Shown here piece after piece: positions 43,549-52,606 of a stretch of DNA of 64,000 nt; position 1 is the stretch's first letter; each line of letters opens with the position of its first letter. Both the position numbers and the translations under genes were made by a program. The stretch spans positions 1 through 64,000 of the forward strand of contig JBBRNR010000008.1 in NCBI GenBank assembly GCA_038230215.1, in the 5' to 3' direction. The notes beneath the pieces were generated by a model. That model did no database searches, was not told the DNA's origin, and saw only the letters and a program-made list of their open reading frames with translations. The DNA comes from DASVRZ01 sp038230215 (lineage in GTDB: Bacteria; Verrucomicrobiota; Verrucomicrobiia; Chthoniobacterales; DASVRZ01).

Positions 43549-44678
43549 GGCTGTCGCGCGCGATTGTGGAGATCCGCCAGAAATTGGGAACCAATTTCCG
43601 GCAGCCGGGGCGAGGGCGCGCTCTTGGTTAGTTGATCCACAGAGAAGTGGTCCTTCCAGATTGGATGCAGATGTTTGGCCAAGGTGGGCACCAACTCGAG
43701 ATGTTCGGCGGGCAGAAAATCATTCCGTGTGACTAACACGGGCAAGCCGTGCTCAACCATTGCGGCTGAGGAGCCACTTTTTTCAATCAAGTTCCAAGGC
43801 GATGCGGCGACTCCGACGTCGGCAAATTGCAGGGCGGTGGAGATTTCGGATGCGGAGAGTTCTCCCAAGTTAACAAACTTCGCACGGGTGGCATAACCAT
43901 CTGCGAAGTCGTTCCAGATTCGCGTGCCCGTTTGCCCGAGGCGGCCCATGGTGAGGAAGAGGAGATTTTTTCCAGCGAGTTTTTCCATCAACAAATCCGG
44001 AGTCCATTCGGGGTGTAGGGAGCCGAAGAAAATAATGACGAAGGTCTGCCCGCGGTTCAGCGGAGTTAGAGCGGAGCCTGCGCGTTCTAACAATTCGTAA
44101 AACCCGGGGAAATCGGGTTCGGGATTGATGTCTATATTAGAAAACAATGGAAGTCGAATGGCGGAGATATTCTCTCGCTTGAGAAAGTGAGCATAAGCCG
44201 TCGCATGAGTGTGAGTCAGAACCGGAGAAAGAGTCCGGGCAAGTTGCAGGACGCCGCGCCGTTGCCACCAGCCGAACATTTTATATTTCAAGGAGTCGGT
44301 CGGATTCAGCCCGAGCCAGAGTTCGTGAAACATGATGTGCCAGTGAAACTTTTTTGCGAAGGCTCCTAGCTGCGTCGCCATCTCGTGGCAGAAGCCTCGT
44401 GTATGATAGGCATAAGGAACGAACTGAAGACTAACAAAGTCCGGCTGAAAGGAGGTTAGCACTTTTTGCAGAGTTGCGCTGCGTTGCGACCAGGGCTGCG
44501 AACCGGCGAGGCGAATTTCCTGGGTTCCAATGTTATCTGAGTCGATCCAGGAGTCATTCAGAGAGCCGAGGAGAACGCTGTTCCCCTGCTTCCTGCAATA
44601 GCTAGCCAGGCGCCGCGTGTAGTCGCCAACACCGTCTTTTCCCGGTTCCAATGATCCACAAAGTATCACCAGCTTCAT
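43545..44678 (-). CDS. Glycosyltransferase, GT-B fold
   Basis: 377 residues. The N-terminus CGSLEPGKDGVGDYTRRLASYCRKQG is a common GT-B start, with GKDGVGDYTRRLA reminiscent of sugar-donor-site lead-ins. FVIIFFGSLHPEWTPDLLMEKL follows. The usual E-x7-E is replaced by AASPWNLIEKSGSSAAMVEHGLPVLVTRND, so this is a divergent member. Upstream gap to the tyrosine kinase gene is 50 nt; downstream it overlaps the next gene by 4 nt. Confidence 0.78.
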   Translation of the reverse strand: MKLVILCGSLEPGKDGVGDYTRRLASYCRKQGNSVLLGSLNDSWIDSDNIGTQEIRLAGSQPWSQRSATLQKVLTSFQPDFVSLQFVPYAYHTRGFCHEMATQLGAFAKKFHWHIMFHELWLGLNPTDSLKYKMFGWWQRRGVLQLARTLSPVLTHTHATAYAHFLKRENISAIRLPLFSNIDINPEPDFPGFYELLERAGSALTPLNRGQTFVIIFFGSLHPEWTPDLLMEKLAGKNLLFLTMGRLGQTGTRIWNDFADGYATRAKFVNLGELSASEISTALQFADVGVAASPWNLIEKSGSSAAMVEHGLPVLVTRNDFLPAEHLELVPTLAKHLHPIWKDHFSVDQLTKSAPSPRLPEIGSQFLADLHNRARQP

Positions 44679-44728
44679 CGCGTGTTTCCTGAGATGCGGC
44701 CAGCTAGATGGATGGTCGCGGATAGAGG

Positions 44729-46795
44729 CTAGGTTGCGGAATGTTTGTGGTACTCCTCGTAACGATAATACGGGTAATCGGCCGAACCTGACTCAGCGCA
44801 GTTGAAGACGAGTCCAAGAATGTTCACCTGGCGGCCCAGCAATATCTGCAAGGTGCGGCGTGCGAGACGCGCGGGCGTGAACGAAGCTCTGAGAACGAAG
44901 ACCACGCCGTCCATCTTGGGCGCCAGGTTGCTGGTGTCATCCGCAGCCAGCACAGGCGCACTGTCGAGGATGATGTAGTCGTATTCTGGATAAAGTTTTT
45001 TAATGAGTGTGTCGGTCTGTTTTCCGAGGAGCAAATCGTTTGCCGCATTGGTGCCACGACCGCGGCTGATGATGCTGAGATTTTTCACCTTGGTAGCGAA
45101 GATCGTGTCATCCAGTGGCGACGTTTCGGTGAGAAAATCGGCCAGGCCCGGGCTGGCCGGTGTGCCGAAAAGGGTATGCAGCGAACCGCGGCGCATGTCG
45201 GCGTCGATCAACAGGGTTTTCGCGCCGGACATTGCCATGGTGACGGCAAGGTTAGAAGAGACGGTGGATTTTCCCTCGTTGGGAATGGAGCTGGTGACGA
45301 GGAGCGTCTTCGGTTTCGCGCCAACGTGTGGCATGAAAAAAATCGAGGAGCGTATATTACGCAGCGATTCGAGCAGCATGTGCCGATCGTCATCCTCCGA
45401 AATGAGTGGCTTGTCTGTGACCGCCGAGCGAGGCACATGGCCAATGATTGGGTAATCGAAGGTGGCCTGCATTTCGCTGAAGGAGCGCACCCGATCATCG
45501 AGCTGGTTGATGAGTAGAAGAATGCCGATGCCGACAACCAGTCCACCGAGCACTCCGATAACAAGCGCTTTGAACAAGCCGCGTTTGTAAGGCTTCGGAT
45601 CGCTGGCCTGCGCCATGATCTGCATGAAGTCAGGAGTCGTGCGCAGCGTGCTGCTGATGGTGGAGATTTTGTCGGAGATATTTTTGTAGTCGATGTTGGC
45701 TTGTTCGAGCGTGGCCTGAAGTTGCTTGTACTCTCCGAGCAGGCCGCCGATCTCGCGGGCTTTTACTTCCCATTCCTTGATTTCACGCTCGTTGTTGGTG
45801 ATCTGCAAACCGAGCGATTCTTTCTGGTTTTTGATTTCTTCCCGGCTTTGCTCGCGGAGGATTTCTATCTTTTTTTCCTGGCGCGCGATCTCCTCGTTGT
45901 AGGCGACGATCTTCGGATGTTTCGGCTTGAGCACCTGGCTGAGTTCGGCTTTTTCGGCCTGCAAAACCTGAACCTGTTTTTTGGCTTCGAGATATTCCTG
46001 GGCGACGCCGCTGACTTGATTGGTGTTGACTGTGGCGACCAGATTGGTGTTGCTGGGGGCGGTGTCTGTCTGGCGCTTGACGGTTTGCTCGACGCTGAGC
46101 ATTTCCAGGAGCTGAAATTCCGTCTGGTTCTGCGCGAGAATTTGTTTGAGCTTGGCCAGATAGAGCGCGGCCCCGTTGTCCTGCTCGACGAGGGCGACGT
46201 CGTTGTATTGCTTCTTCCAAGCGGCGATAAGATCGATCTGTTTATTGATTTTTTCTTTGTCTTGGGCCTGATCTTTCTTCAGCTCGGCAATCGTTTTATC
46301 CACAGGTCCGGCAAGCTGGATTTTTCTGAATTCCAGATATTCATACATCACGGCGGCAAGCCATGCCTGTGCGTAGGGGCCGTTTTTGCTCTTTGCAGTA
46401 AGGACCAAAATATCACTGTGGGCTGGTTGCTCGACCTCGAGATCCACGATGTCGGGAGTCAGACCGGGACTGGCGATTTTGACCCGTTCCTCGGCTTTCC
46501 GCCGAATCTCCGAGCCGTTGAGCAACTCGATCTGAGTCGCAAAGAAATCACCCTGGCTGCCACTACTGTTGATACCCTGGCTGTCCGGCCCGGAAATGAG
46601 GGACGATGCGATAATTTTGCCCTCAGAAAACTTGTAGTCCTGAAGCTTCATCGTGAGCACGATTTGCAGCAAAACGCCGAGCGAGATGGTTAGAAAAATA
46701 ATCCACCAATGCGTGACGAATTGCTGTCGAAGCCGATGCAACTGGGCATGAAATGTCTCCGCTTTTTCCGTGGTCGAGTTAGAGGTATGGATCAT
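44729..46795 (-). CDS. Wzc-type polysaccharide co-polymerase/tyrosine autokinase
   Basis: 688 residues. A first membrane helix (about 30-48) and a second (about 408-430) enclose a long periplasmic coiled coil (about 160-380). The cytoplasmic kinase has Walker A in SIPNEGKSTV (K509), Walker A' in TLLIDADMRR and Walker B in YIILDSAPVL. The C-terminal cluster SADYPYYRYEEYH is the autophosphorylated tyrosine tail. Controls exopolysaccharide chain length with the Wza-like exporter encoded just upstream (9 nt). Confidence 0.93.
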   Translation of the reverse strand: MIHTSNSTTEKAETFHAQLHRLRQQFVTHWWIIFLTISLGVLLQIVLTMKLQDYKFSEGKIIASSLISGPDSQGINSSGSQGDFFATQIELLNGSEIRRKAEERVKIASPGLTPDIVDLEVEQPAHSDILVLTAKSKNGPYAQAWLAAVMYEYLEFRKIQLAGPVDKTIAELKKDQAQDKEKINKQIDLIAAWKKQYNDVALVEQDNGAALYLAKLKQILAQNQTEFQLLEMLSVEQTVKRQTDTAPSNTNLVATVNTNQVSGVAQEYLEAKKQVQVLQAEKAELSQVLKPKHPKIVAYNEEIARQEKKIEILREQSREEIKNQKESLGLQITNNEREIKEWEVKAREIGGLLGEYKQLQATLEQANIDYKNISDKISTISSTLRTTPDFMQIMAQASDPKPYKRGLFKALVIGVLGGLVVGIGILLLINQLDDRVRSFSEMQATFDYPIIGHVPRSAVTDKPLISEDDDRHMLLESLRNIRSSIFFMPHVGAKPKTLLVTSSIPNEGKSTVSSNLAVTMAMSGAKTLLIDADMRRGSLHTLFGTPASPGLADFLTETSPLDDTIFATKVKNLSIISRGRGTNAANDLLLGKQTDTLIKKLYPEYDYIILDSAPVLAADDTSNLAPKMDGVVFVLRASFTPARLARRTLQILLGRQVNILGLVFNCAESGSADYPYYRYEEYHKHSAT

Positions 46796-46804
46796 CGCCA
46801 GGGG

Positions 46805-47509
46805 TTAGAAAAAGGTGACACTGCGAGCTGGCACGTTAACGGTGTCATCAGGTTGCAAGATAACGTCTTCACCTTCGCCCTTAAGAAATTTCTTGTAGTC
46901 GAAAATGATAATATTTGCGGAACCATTTGGAGTTTGCCTGATAATTCTCACCTTTCTGTCATCGCCAAATCGAGTGATGCCGCCGGCATTGGCAATGGCT
47001 TTACTTGCCGTGAAATCTCCAGTTGGAGGAATTTCTTGAGAACCTTGAGTTAGAACTTGGCCGGAGACAGAGATTTTTCCACGAGTGGCGGTGCTAATCG
47101 CGTCCAAAGCCACAATGACAGTCGCCCGATAATAGTAATCTACTTCCAAAGCGGATTTGATTGCCGTGGCCAGCTCCTTGCAGGAACGTCCCGCGGCTTT
47201 GACGCGTCCGATGTATGGGACTTCCATTTCACCGGAGTCGGTGATGAGCAATTGCACCGGCGGATCGCGATCCTCGACGACCCGGAAGCTCACTTGATCT
47301 CCAATACCCAATTTTCTGGTATTGTCCAAAACCGCCATGGAAGTCGTGGTCGCCACAGTGGAGGCCGCCCCGCTATAGGCGGAATTGGCTGGCTGTGTGG
47401 CATAACCCTGCCTCATGACCGGACGAGGCGGGGGAGTCTGGGCGGGCAGGAAATGGGCCGCCGCCAAAAGGAAAAGGGACGCCAGAATGCCGCGCCCTAC
47501 CCGGGTCAC
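46805..47509 (-). CDS. Wza-type polysaccharide export protein
   Basis: 234 residues from GTG 47509, which gives a signal peptide (VTRVGRGILASLFLLAAAHFLPAQ); starts further up add a nonsensical leader overlapping the barrel gene. LGIGDQVSFRVVEDRDPPVQLLITDSGEMEVPYIGRVKAAG is the Poly_export domain, followed by an SLBB-like GKISVSGQV...EIPPTGDFTASKAIANAGG. It starts 4 nt after the outer-membrane barrel gene stop. Shorter than Escherichia coli Wza and without a clear lipobox, so the outer-membrane pore may be supplied by the adjacent barrel. Confidence 0.88.
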   Translation of the reverse strand: MTRVGRGILASLFLLAAAHFLPAQTPPPRPVMRQGYATQPANSAYSGAASTVATTTSMAVLDNTRKLGIGDQVSFRVVEDRDPPVQLLITDSGEMEVPYIGRVKAAGRSCKELATAIKSALEVDYYYRATVIVALDAISTATRGKISVSGQVLTQGSQEIPPTGDFTASKAIANAGGITRFGDDRKVRIIRQTPNGSANIIIFDYKKFLKGEGEDVILQPDDTVNVPARSVTFF

Positions 47510-47513
47510 GACG

Positions 47514-48830
47514 TTAAAATTGATAAGTGACGCCCACAAGCACCCTGTTCTGCGTGTAATCGCGGAAATCGAGATTTGAATCCTTTTTGATATAGCCATA
47601 TTCAGCGGAAAGTATCCAAGTTGGGGCGAACTGATAGGTGGCCCCGATGGATGCGCCGTAGCGCTTGGCATCCTCAGCATTGAAACTTCCTGACTCACTG
47701 GCTTTCTCATAAAACAGGCGGGTAATGATGTCCACGTCCTTGATAACGCTCCATTTAGTGGTGTGCCGGACATAAATAAGGTCAATGTAATTGGAGTTGA
47801 CGCCAAGCATGGCTTCGCGCCCGATCGTCAAATCCTGCGTAATGTAGGCGTTGAGTTGATTCGTAAAGCCCGCGTTGGCATAGATGCCTCCAAAGTTATG
47901 GGTATCATTCCCAAGACTGCCCACGAGTCCGCTGACATTGACGGTGCCAGAGTGAGTGTCGAAATCAATCGCCTGATAACCAACTGCAGCGCGGAAGGAG
48001 AAGTTTTCAGTAAGAGTGCCTTCGACGAAGACGCCCAAATTCCAGCCGGTGGCGTCGTTTTGAATATTCTGATCATAACGAGTGGCACTAGAAGCACCTT
48101 CGATGCCAACGCCCCATGTGGGGTTAATCGCATAATAAAGCGTGCCGTAAACTTGGTCGGTCTTACTGTCGAGATAATCGTAATTTCCAGAGGTGCCGAT
48201 GATATCGTTGTGACTGTAGCCGGCCATGACAGCGAAGTCGGAAATGTCCCAAGTGACGGCGAGTCCGGCGGTGTTGGAGAATTGCCCGAAATTATCCACG
48301 TTGCTGAATCCAACGGAGTCAATCGGCGTGTCGGTAAGAGAGAACGAATCGTAAATGCGAATCTTGAAGTCGCCAGAATAAATATTAAAGGCCATCTCAG
48401 AACCGGGGTCCAAAGTAAATCCTGAGCCGCCGCCATTGTTGTTGTTCAAGTAATAGGCATAGCCAGCACCAATGTGGAGGGTGAATGAATTTAGCTCGGA
48501 GAGCTCCCATTTCGCGGTAACTCCGATGGAAGGGCGAATGATGACATCTGACTGTTTGTTGACGGTGGAGAGATTGACGTTGTCGTTGTACTCGGCAAAA
48601 ACAGAGGCGTCCATCAGGAGCGACACGGAGCCCACCCGGATGTTGTAGTTCGGTTCCTCGGCTGAAAATTTTCGATTGTCGGGCGCATAGGCGCGAGTCA
48701 TGGAAGGCCTAATAATATCCTGTGCTTGTGTCGTTGCGATCAACCCCAAGGCGGAGGCCGCAGCCAGGATGACTTTGGGCGAAGTCACTGAACGCGTGGT
48801 GGTTTTGCAAGGGAGTTTGGCGATGCTCAT
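47514..48830 (-). CDS. Outer-membrane beta-barrel protein
   Basis: 438 residues with a signal peptide (about residues 1-36, ending ATTQAQ). The rest alternates polar and hydrophobic residues typical of barrel strands, with many Y/N/G turns, and ends in a strand with terminal F (VLVGVTYQF), the usual signal for BAM-assisted assembly. Such barrels commonly accompany exopolysaccharide loci in this phylum. First gene of the operon, with wza- and wzc-like genes following. Confidence 0.85.
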   Translation of the reverse strand: MSIAKLPCKTTTRSVTSPKVILAAASALGLIATTQAQDIIRPSMTRAYAPDNRKFSAEEPNYNIRVGSVSLLMDASVFAEYNDNVNLSTVNKQSDVIIRPSIGVTAKWELSELNSFTLHIGAGYAYYLNNNNGGGSGFTLDPGSEMAFNIYSGDFKIRIYDSFSLTDTPIDSVGFSNVDNFGQFSNTAGLAVTWDISDFAVMAGYSHNDIIGTSGNYDYLDSKTDQVYGTLYYAINPTWGVGIEGASSATRYDQNIQNDATGWNLGVFVEGTLTENFSFRAAVGYQAIDFDTHSGTVNVSGLVGSLGNDTHNFGGIYANAGFTNQLNAYITQDLTIGREAMLGVNSNYIDLIYVRHTTKWSVIKDVDIITRLFYEKASESGSFNAEDAKRYGASIGATYQFAPTWILSAEYGYIKKDSNLDFRDYTQNRVLVGVTYQF

Positions 48831-49066
48831 GATTTGCGATTATCAGTTTCTGAAATTCTTGTCCACAAATTTCGCTAAGGTTGCGAAATTCGGCCGCAAA
48901 ATTTTATAAAAAAGGGCATATTGTTGGCGGAAATCTGGCGAATCTGACCAGACATCGATGAAAAATTAAAAGCCCTCGTTTTATTCTTTACAATCGATTC
49001 GTCTGTGTTAACATCCGACCGTTTTAGGATTCTAGCTGGTTCCGTAACAAGAAAAACTTACCATAT
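48831..49066. promoter_or_regulatory. Divergent promoter region of the exopolysaccharide operon and the FecR-like gene
   Basis: 236 nt between divergent starts. It is more AT-rich than its neighbours and must hold both promoters. I see no convincing repeat, riboswitch or terminator in it and do not propose exact -35/-10 boxes. Confidence 0.4.
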
Positions 49067-50092
49067 ATGAGAAAATCATTCAGACCATCTCGGGAATTGC
49101 ACGGAATCTATTCCGCTGCGCTTCTATCACTCATCACCGCACTTTCCATTGGCAATGCTTCGGCAGAAGCCAAGGCTGGCCGCTTGCTGACCACGTCGGC
49201 AGGGGAACAACAACTGCAAGTCGGTTCCAGCGTAACCACGGACAACGTTAACAGCGCCACTCTGATTCCGCTACCTGGCATCATCGTTAAAGTCCAGCCC
49301 GGCAGCCACATTACCTTGCTTTCTAACGAAGTCGCGGAAGGCTCCAGCCGCACGGTCCGTGTCTCCATCGAATCCGGTTCGGCATCGGTTTTCCTTGATC
49401 AGCAATATGCCAAAACCAACGACTTCGCCGTTGTCACCTGCCAAGGTGAAATCAAGGCCTCGGACGCTTTGTTCAATGTCTCCGCTGGTAGCCCCGATTC
49501 CTCCATCGCAGTTGTGGACGGCCAAGTGTCCATCAGCCTGCTTTCCGGAAATGTGAAAACCTTGCCGAGTGGACTGGTTTCCAAGCTCTCTGATTGCGGC
49601 GTGAATGCAACCGCTTCCGAAGGTTCACCCATCTCTCAAGACTCTGTCGCGGTGCAAGCCGCCTCCAATTCACTGACCATGCTCGCCGAGAGTGTCGCCA
49701 AGAAAGAGGTGTCCGCACAGACTTTCGCGGGAACGGTTCTTCTCGTCGAGACTACCATCTCTCCAGAGGCCGCCCAGAATGCACGCACGGTGTTGAACCA
49801 GTTGATCGCCAGTAATAAAACTGTTGTCCCGGCTGATGCAGCCGCGAACAACTTGGCCTCGGCGGATTCGAATGCCACTACCGGCTCCTCCGAGCAAGGC
49901 AGTTTTAGTGACACCCAAACCTTTAGCGATGGCAAAACTTTCAGTGACGGAAAGACCTTTTCTGATGGTAAAACTTTCTCTGACGGCAAGGCAGATCCAG
50001 CCGCTCCCGGCGAAGGTCCCGGCAACAGCATCAACGCGCTGCGTCCTCCAAATCCTCCTCCGGCCTCCTCGATTCCGAACGTCAGCCTCTAA
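49067..50092 (+). CDS. Secreted FecR-like protein with TFSDGK repeats
   Basis: 341 residues. A signal peptide (about 1-33) is followed by a FecR-like beta segment (VGSSVTTDNVNSATLIPLPGIIVKVQPGSHITLL...GSASVFLDQ...FAVVTCQGEIKASDALFNVSAG). The second half is helical and alanine-rich. Four perfect T-F-S-D-G-K repeats lie at 49919-49990, preceded by a degenerate SDTQ unit; codons differ between the copies although the peptide is the same. A proline-rich end closes the protein. It is divergent from the exopolysaccharide genes and may interact with that matrix. Confidence 0.75.
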   Translation: MRKSFRPSRELHGIYSAALLSLITALSIGNASAEAKAGRLLTTSAGEQQLQVGSSVTTDNVNSATLIPLPGIIVKVQPGSHITLLSNEVAEGSSRTVRVSIESGSASVFLDQQYAKTNDFAVVTCQGEIKASDALFNVSAGSPDSSIAVVDGQVSISLLSGNVKTLPSGLVSKLSDCGVNATASEGSPISQDSVAVQAASNSLTMLAESVAKKEVSAQTFAGTVLLVETTISPEAAQNARTVLNQLIASNKTVVPADAAANNLASADSNATTGSSEQGSFSDTQTFSDGKTFSDGKTFSDGKTFSDGKADPAAPGEGPGNSINALRPPNPPPASSIPNVSL

Positions 50093-50115
50093 CAATCCAC
50101 ACAGTCACAGGACTT

Positions 50116-50156
50116 CTGAAAGGCGGGATTTTTAATCCCGCCTTTCTTATTTTTTT
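50116..50156 (+). terminator. Rho-independent terminator of the FecR-like gene
   Basis: A stem of GAAAGGCGGGATT and AATCCCGCCTTTC (about 50117-50146) around a three-to-four-base loop is followed by a T run (50147-50156). It lies 25 nt after the stop codon. Confidence 0.9.
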
Positions 50157-50214
50157 GAAGCGATCCGCTTCAACGAGGCTTTGCTTCCAGAAGTGAAAAT
50201 GCTATGGGAAAGCA

Positions 50215-51318
50215 GTGAATACAGTTACCCCACGCATCTTTATCGCAGCCACCCACCAGGACGATGGAAAAACCACCACGTCGTTGGGATTGTTCGCGGC
50301 ATTCAAAAAGAGGCTAGGCCGCATCGGCTACATCAAACCGGTCGGGCAACGTTTCATCGACGTCGAGGGCACCCTGATCGATGAAGATTCCGTTCTCATC
50401 GGGAATACTTACGAAGTCCACACGCCGCTGGAAGCCATGAGTCCCATTGCCGTGGAACCCGACTTTACCCGGCAATATATCGATGGCGGAAACATCAAAC
50501 ACCTCACCGATCGCATCCAGAATTCCTTTGATCGTGCCGCTTGGGAAAAGGAGTTTGCCATCATTGAAGGCACCGGCCACGCGGGGGTCGGATCGGTGTT
50601 TGACCTCTCAAATGCGCGCGTGGCTCAGTTGCTGTCGAGCAAAGTCATCATTGTCACCAAGGGCGGCATCGGGCGTCCCATCGACGACCTCGCGCTAAAC
50701 AAGGCCCTTTTCGATCAACAAGGCGTCGAAGTCGTCGGCGTGATCCTTAACAAAGTGCTGCCAGAAAAAGTGGACTACATCGAGGATTTCGCCCGCCGCG
50801 GCCTGGGTCGGCTCGGAATCGATCTGCTTGGCGTCGTTCCTGCGAATTCCATCTTGGCCAAGCCAACCTTACAGCAAGTCTGCGAGCGCATTCAGGGGCG
50901 TTTTGTTTCCGGCACGCGCAACTGCGGCCGCCGACACGTGAACAAGGTCATCATTGGCGCGATGACGCCCACAAACCTTTTTCCGCAATTCAAGGCTGGC
51001 ACGCTTGTCATCACTCCGGGGGACCGCGAAGACATCATTCTGGCGGCCATTTCTTCGCATCGCCCCGAAGAGGGACATCCATTACCACTGGCGGGCTTCA
51101 TTTTGTCGGCCGATCATCTGCCGCATCCGCGCATCATGGAGCAATTGGCCGAGTCAGGCATTCCGGCGATTTCCACGCCGCTGGATACGTATTCGGTGGC
51201 CAGCGGTATTCATTCCATGACCGTAAAGACGATGCCGGGCGATCAGCAGAAAATCGAAACAATCCAGGAAATGATTGAGAAACATGTAGAAATCGACCGG
51301 TTGCTGGGAAAACTCTAA
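50215..51318 (+). CDS. P-loop/DRTGG protein like the N-terminal part of phosphotransacetylase
   Basis: 367 residues from GTG 50215. Residues 8-25 (RIFIAATHQDDGKTTTSLGL) are a BioD/CobB-type P-loop. An IIEGTGHAGVGSVFDLSNARVAQLL stretch follows, then VIIVTKGGIGRPIDDLALNKALFDQQGVEVVGVILNKV. The second half has the DRTGG-like VNKVIIGAMTPTNLFPQFKAGTLVITPGDREDIILAAI. This architecture is that of Pta's regulatory N-terminus without the acetyltransferase domain. It may be a stand-alone regulator or glutamine-independent amidotransferase relative; activity unknown. Confidence 0.78.
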   Translation: MNTVTPRIFIAATHQDDGKTTTSLGLFAAFKKRLGRIGYIKPVGQRFIDVEGTLIDEDSVLIGNTYEVHTPLEAMSPIAVEPDFTRQYIDGGNIKHLTDRIQNSFDRAAWEKEFAIIEGTGHAGVGSVFDLSNARVAQLLSSKVIIVTKGGIGRPIDDLALNKALFDQQGVEVVGVILNKVLPEKVDYIEDFARRGLGRLGIDLLGVVPANSILAKPTLQQVCERIQGRFVSGTRNCGRRHVNKVIIGAMTPTNLFPQFKAGTLVITPGDREDIILAAISSHRPEEGHPLPLAGFILSADHLPHPRIMEQLAESGIPAISTPLDTYSVASGIHSMTVKTMPGDQQKIETIQEMIEKHVEIDRLLGKL

Positions 51319-51332
51319 CTCCCAACAAAAGT

Positions 51333-52058
51333 CTAACCCGGATCGATCTCGATCATTTCCGGCGGCGCAATCGGATTCTCGCGAGTCGCCTTTGCCACGG
51401 CCTGCCGAGCAACTTTTCCCACATAGAACAGGCAGGCGATCCCTGCAACCAGCCCAAGCCCAATTGGCAGGTAGAGCACTCGGCTTTTACTGGAAGCTAA
51501 ATCGAGTCCAGCCTGGGCTGCATAGACAAAAAAAGCGCTGCTGGGCAGCACTCCTACGACTGTGGCGACAAGGTAATGCCAAAAGGAAATCGAGGTAATT
51601 CCATAAATGTAATTGGAGAGGCCGAAAGGCAACGGGCACATGCGGAGCAAAGTCACAATTTTCCAGCCTTCGTTTCCAATGGCCGTGTCGATGGCTTTAA
51701 ATTTGGGACTGTCCTTGAGTTTTTCGGCAACTATTCCGCGGGCGAGATAACGGGAGGCGAGGAAACCCAAGGTCGCTCCTAAGGCGAGGCCGAGGATTGT
51801 GATAATTACCGCAGTCCAAAATGGAAAAATAATCCCGGCTCCGATGGTTAGAGGCATCGCAGGCAAGGCGAGTAGACAGGCGATGCCGAAGACCAATACG
51901 TAGAGCAGCATGCCCCACCAGCCGAGACCATGCACATATTGTCTGAAGATTATTACCCAGGCATTGATCGTCGCCAATCCAACGATTTTGGCTCCGACGA
52001 CCATGCCAGCCAGAAGCAGGATGAAGAGAGCGAGCTTAAGTTTGTTGGAAGTGGTCAT
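51333..52058 (-). CDS. TVP38/TMEM64 family membrane protein
   Basis: 241 residues with about five hydrophobic segments. The motif PAMPLTIGAGIIFPFWTAVIITILGLALGATLGFLASRYLARGIV (G-x-x-F/G-P...G-x-x-x-G-x-x-x-x-Y-x-x-x-R) is the family core, followed by LLRMCPLPFGLSNYIYGITSISFWHYL (R-x-x-P-x-x-x-x-x-N-Y). Relatives (DedA-like VTT fold) are linked to lipid scrambling. Convergent with the Pta-N-like gene. Confidence 0.88.
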   Translation of the reverse strand: MTTSNKLKLALFILLLAGMVVGAKIVGLATINAWVIIFRQYVHGLGWWGMLLYVLVFGIACLLALPAMPLTIGAGIIFPFWTAVIITILGLALGATLGFLASRYLARGIVAEKLKDSPKFKAIDTAIGNEGWKIVTLLRMCPLPFGLSNYIYGITSISFWHYLVATVVGVLPSSAFFVYAAQAGLDLASSKSRVLYLPIGLGLVAGIACLFYVGKVARQAVAKATRENPIAPPEMIEIDPG

Positions 52059-52125
52059 CAGGAAGGGAGTTGCATGGGACGGGCGACAGTGCGCCGGTGA
52101 TTAGAATCTAACTCGCCTGCAAAAG

Positions 52126-52164
52126 AAAACCGCCACCTGTGGAATCCCTTCAGGTGGCGGTTTT
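52126..52164. terminator. Bidirectional hairpin terminator
   Basis: AAAACCGCCACCTG (52126-52139) pairs perfectly with CAGGTGGCGGTTTT (52151-52164). T runs flank it on both strands, so it can end the SWIB transcript (minus) and transcripts from the left side. It lies 38 nt after the SWIB stop. Confidence 0.85.
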
Positions 52165-52201
52165 GATGTTGTTAGCTTTTTGCTAGAATCAAAAAACCTG
52201 G

Positions 52202-52507
52202 TTAGGAAAGATGGCCGGAGATGAGCTTGGTCATCTCGAACATCGTGACTGATTTTTTGCCGCCAAAAATCACTTTCAGAGCCTCGTCAGCGACGATCTC
52301 TGTTTTTTTCTTGGGGTTTTGCAGGTTGTTTTTCTTGATGTATTCCCAGACTTTTTTAGTGACTTCAGTGCGTGGGAGCGGTTTCGAACCCACAACGGCA
52401 GCCAATTGTTCATCGGGTTGCACAGGCTTCATGAAAGCAGCGTTAGCTTTTTTCGCAGGAGCTTTTTCGGGGGATTTAGCAGGGGTTTTCGGTTTAGGTG
52501 TCGCCAT
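52202..52507 (-). CDS. Stand-alone SWIB/MDM2-domain protein
   Basis: 101 residues. The first 25 are lysine/proline/alanine-rich (MATPKPKTPAKSPEKAPAKK), likely a DNA-binding tail. The rest is a SWIB domain: FMKPVQPDEQLAAVVGSKPLPRTEVTKKVWEYIKKNNLQNPKKKTEIVADEALKVIFGGKKSVTMFEMTKLISGHL. This fold is best known from eukaryotic chromatin remodellers and from chlamydial proteins; bacterial stand-alone versions are thought to act in DNA compaction. Single gene with its own terminator. Confidence 0.9.
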   Translation of the reverse strand: MATPKPKTPAKSPEKAPAKKANAAFMKPVQPDEQLAAVVGSKPLPRTEVTKKVWEYIKKNNLQNPKKKTEIVADEALKVIFGGKKSVTMFEMTKLISGHLS

Positions 52508-52606
52508 ATGTGTCTGGAATAATGTCCGCCGGGTGTGTTAGCAATCGAAATTTACTCTCAAAGAACGATTTCCTCTAAAAAATGCCTTTTGCACCTGTTT
52601 TCCTCG

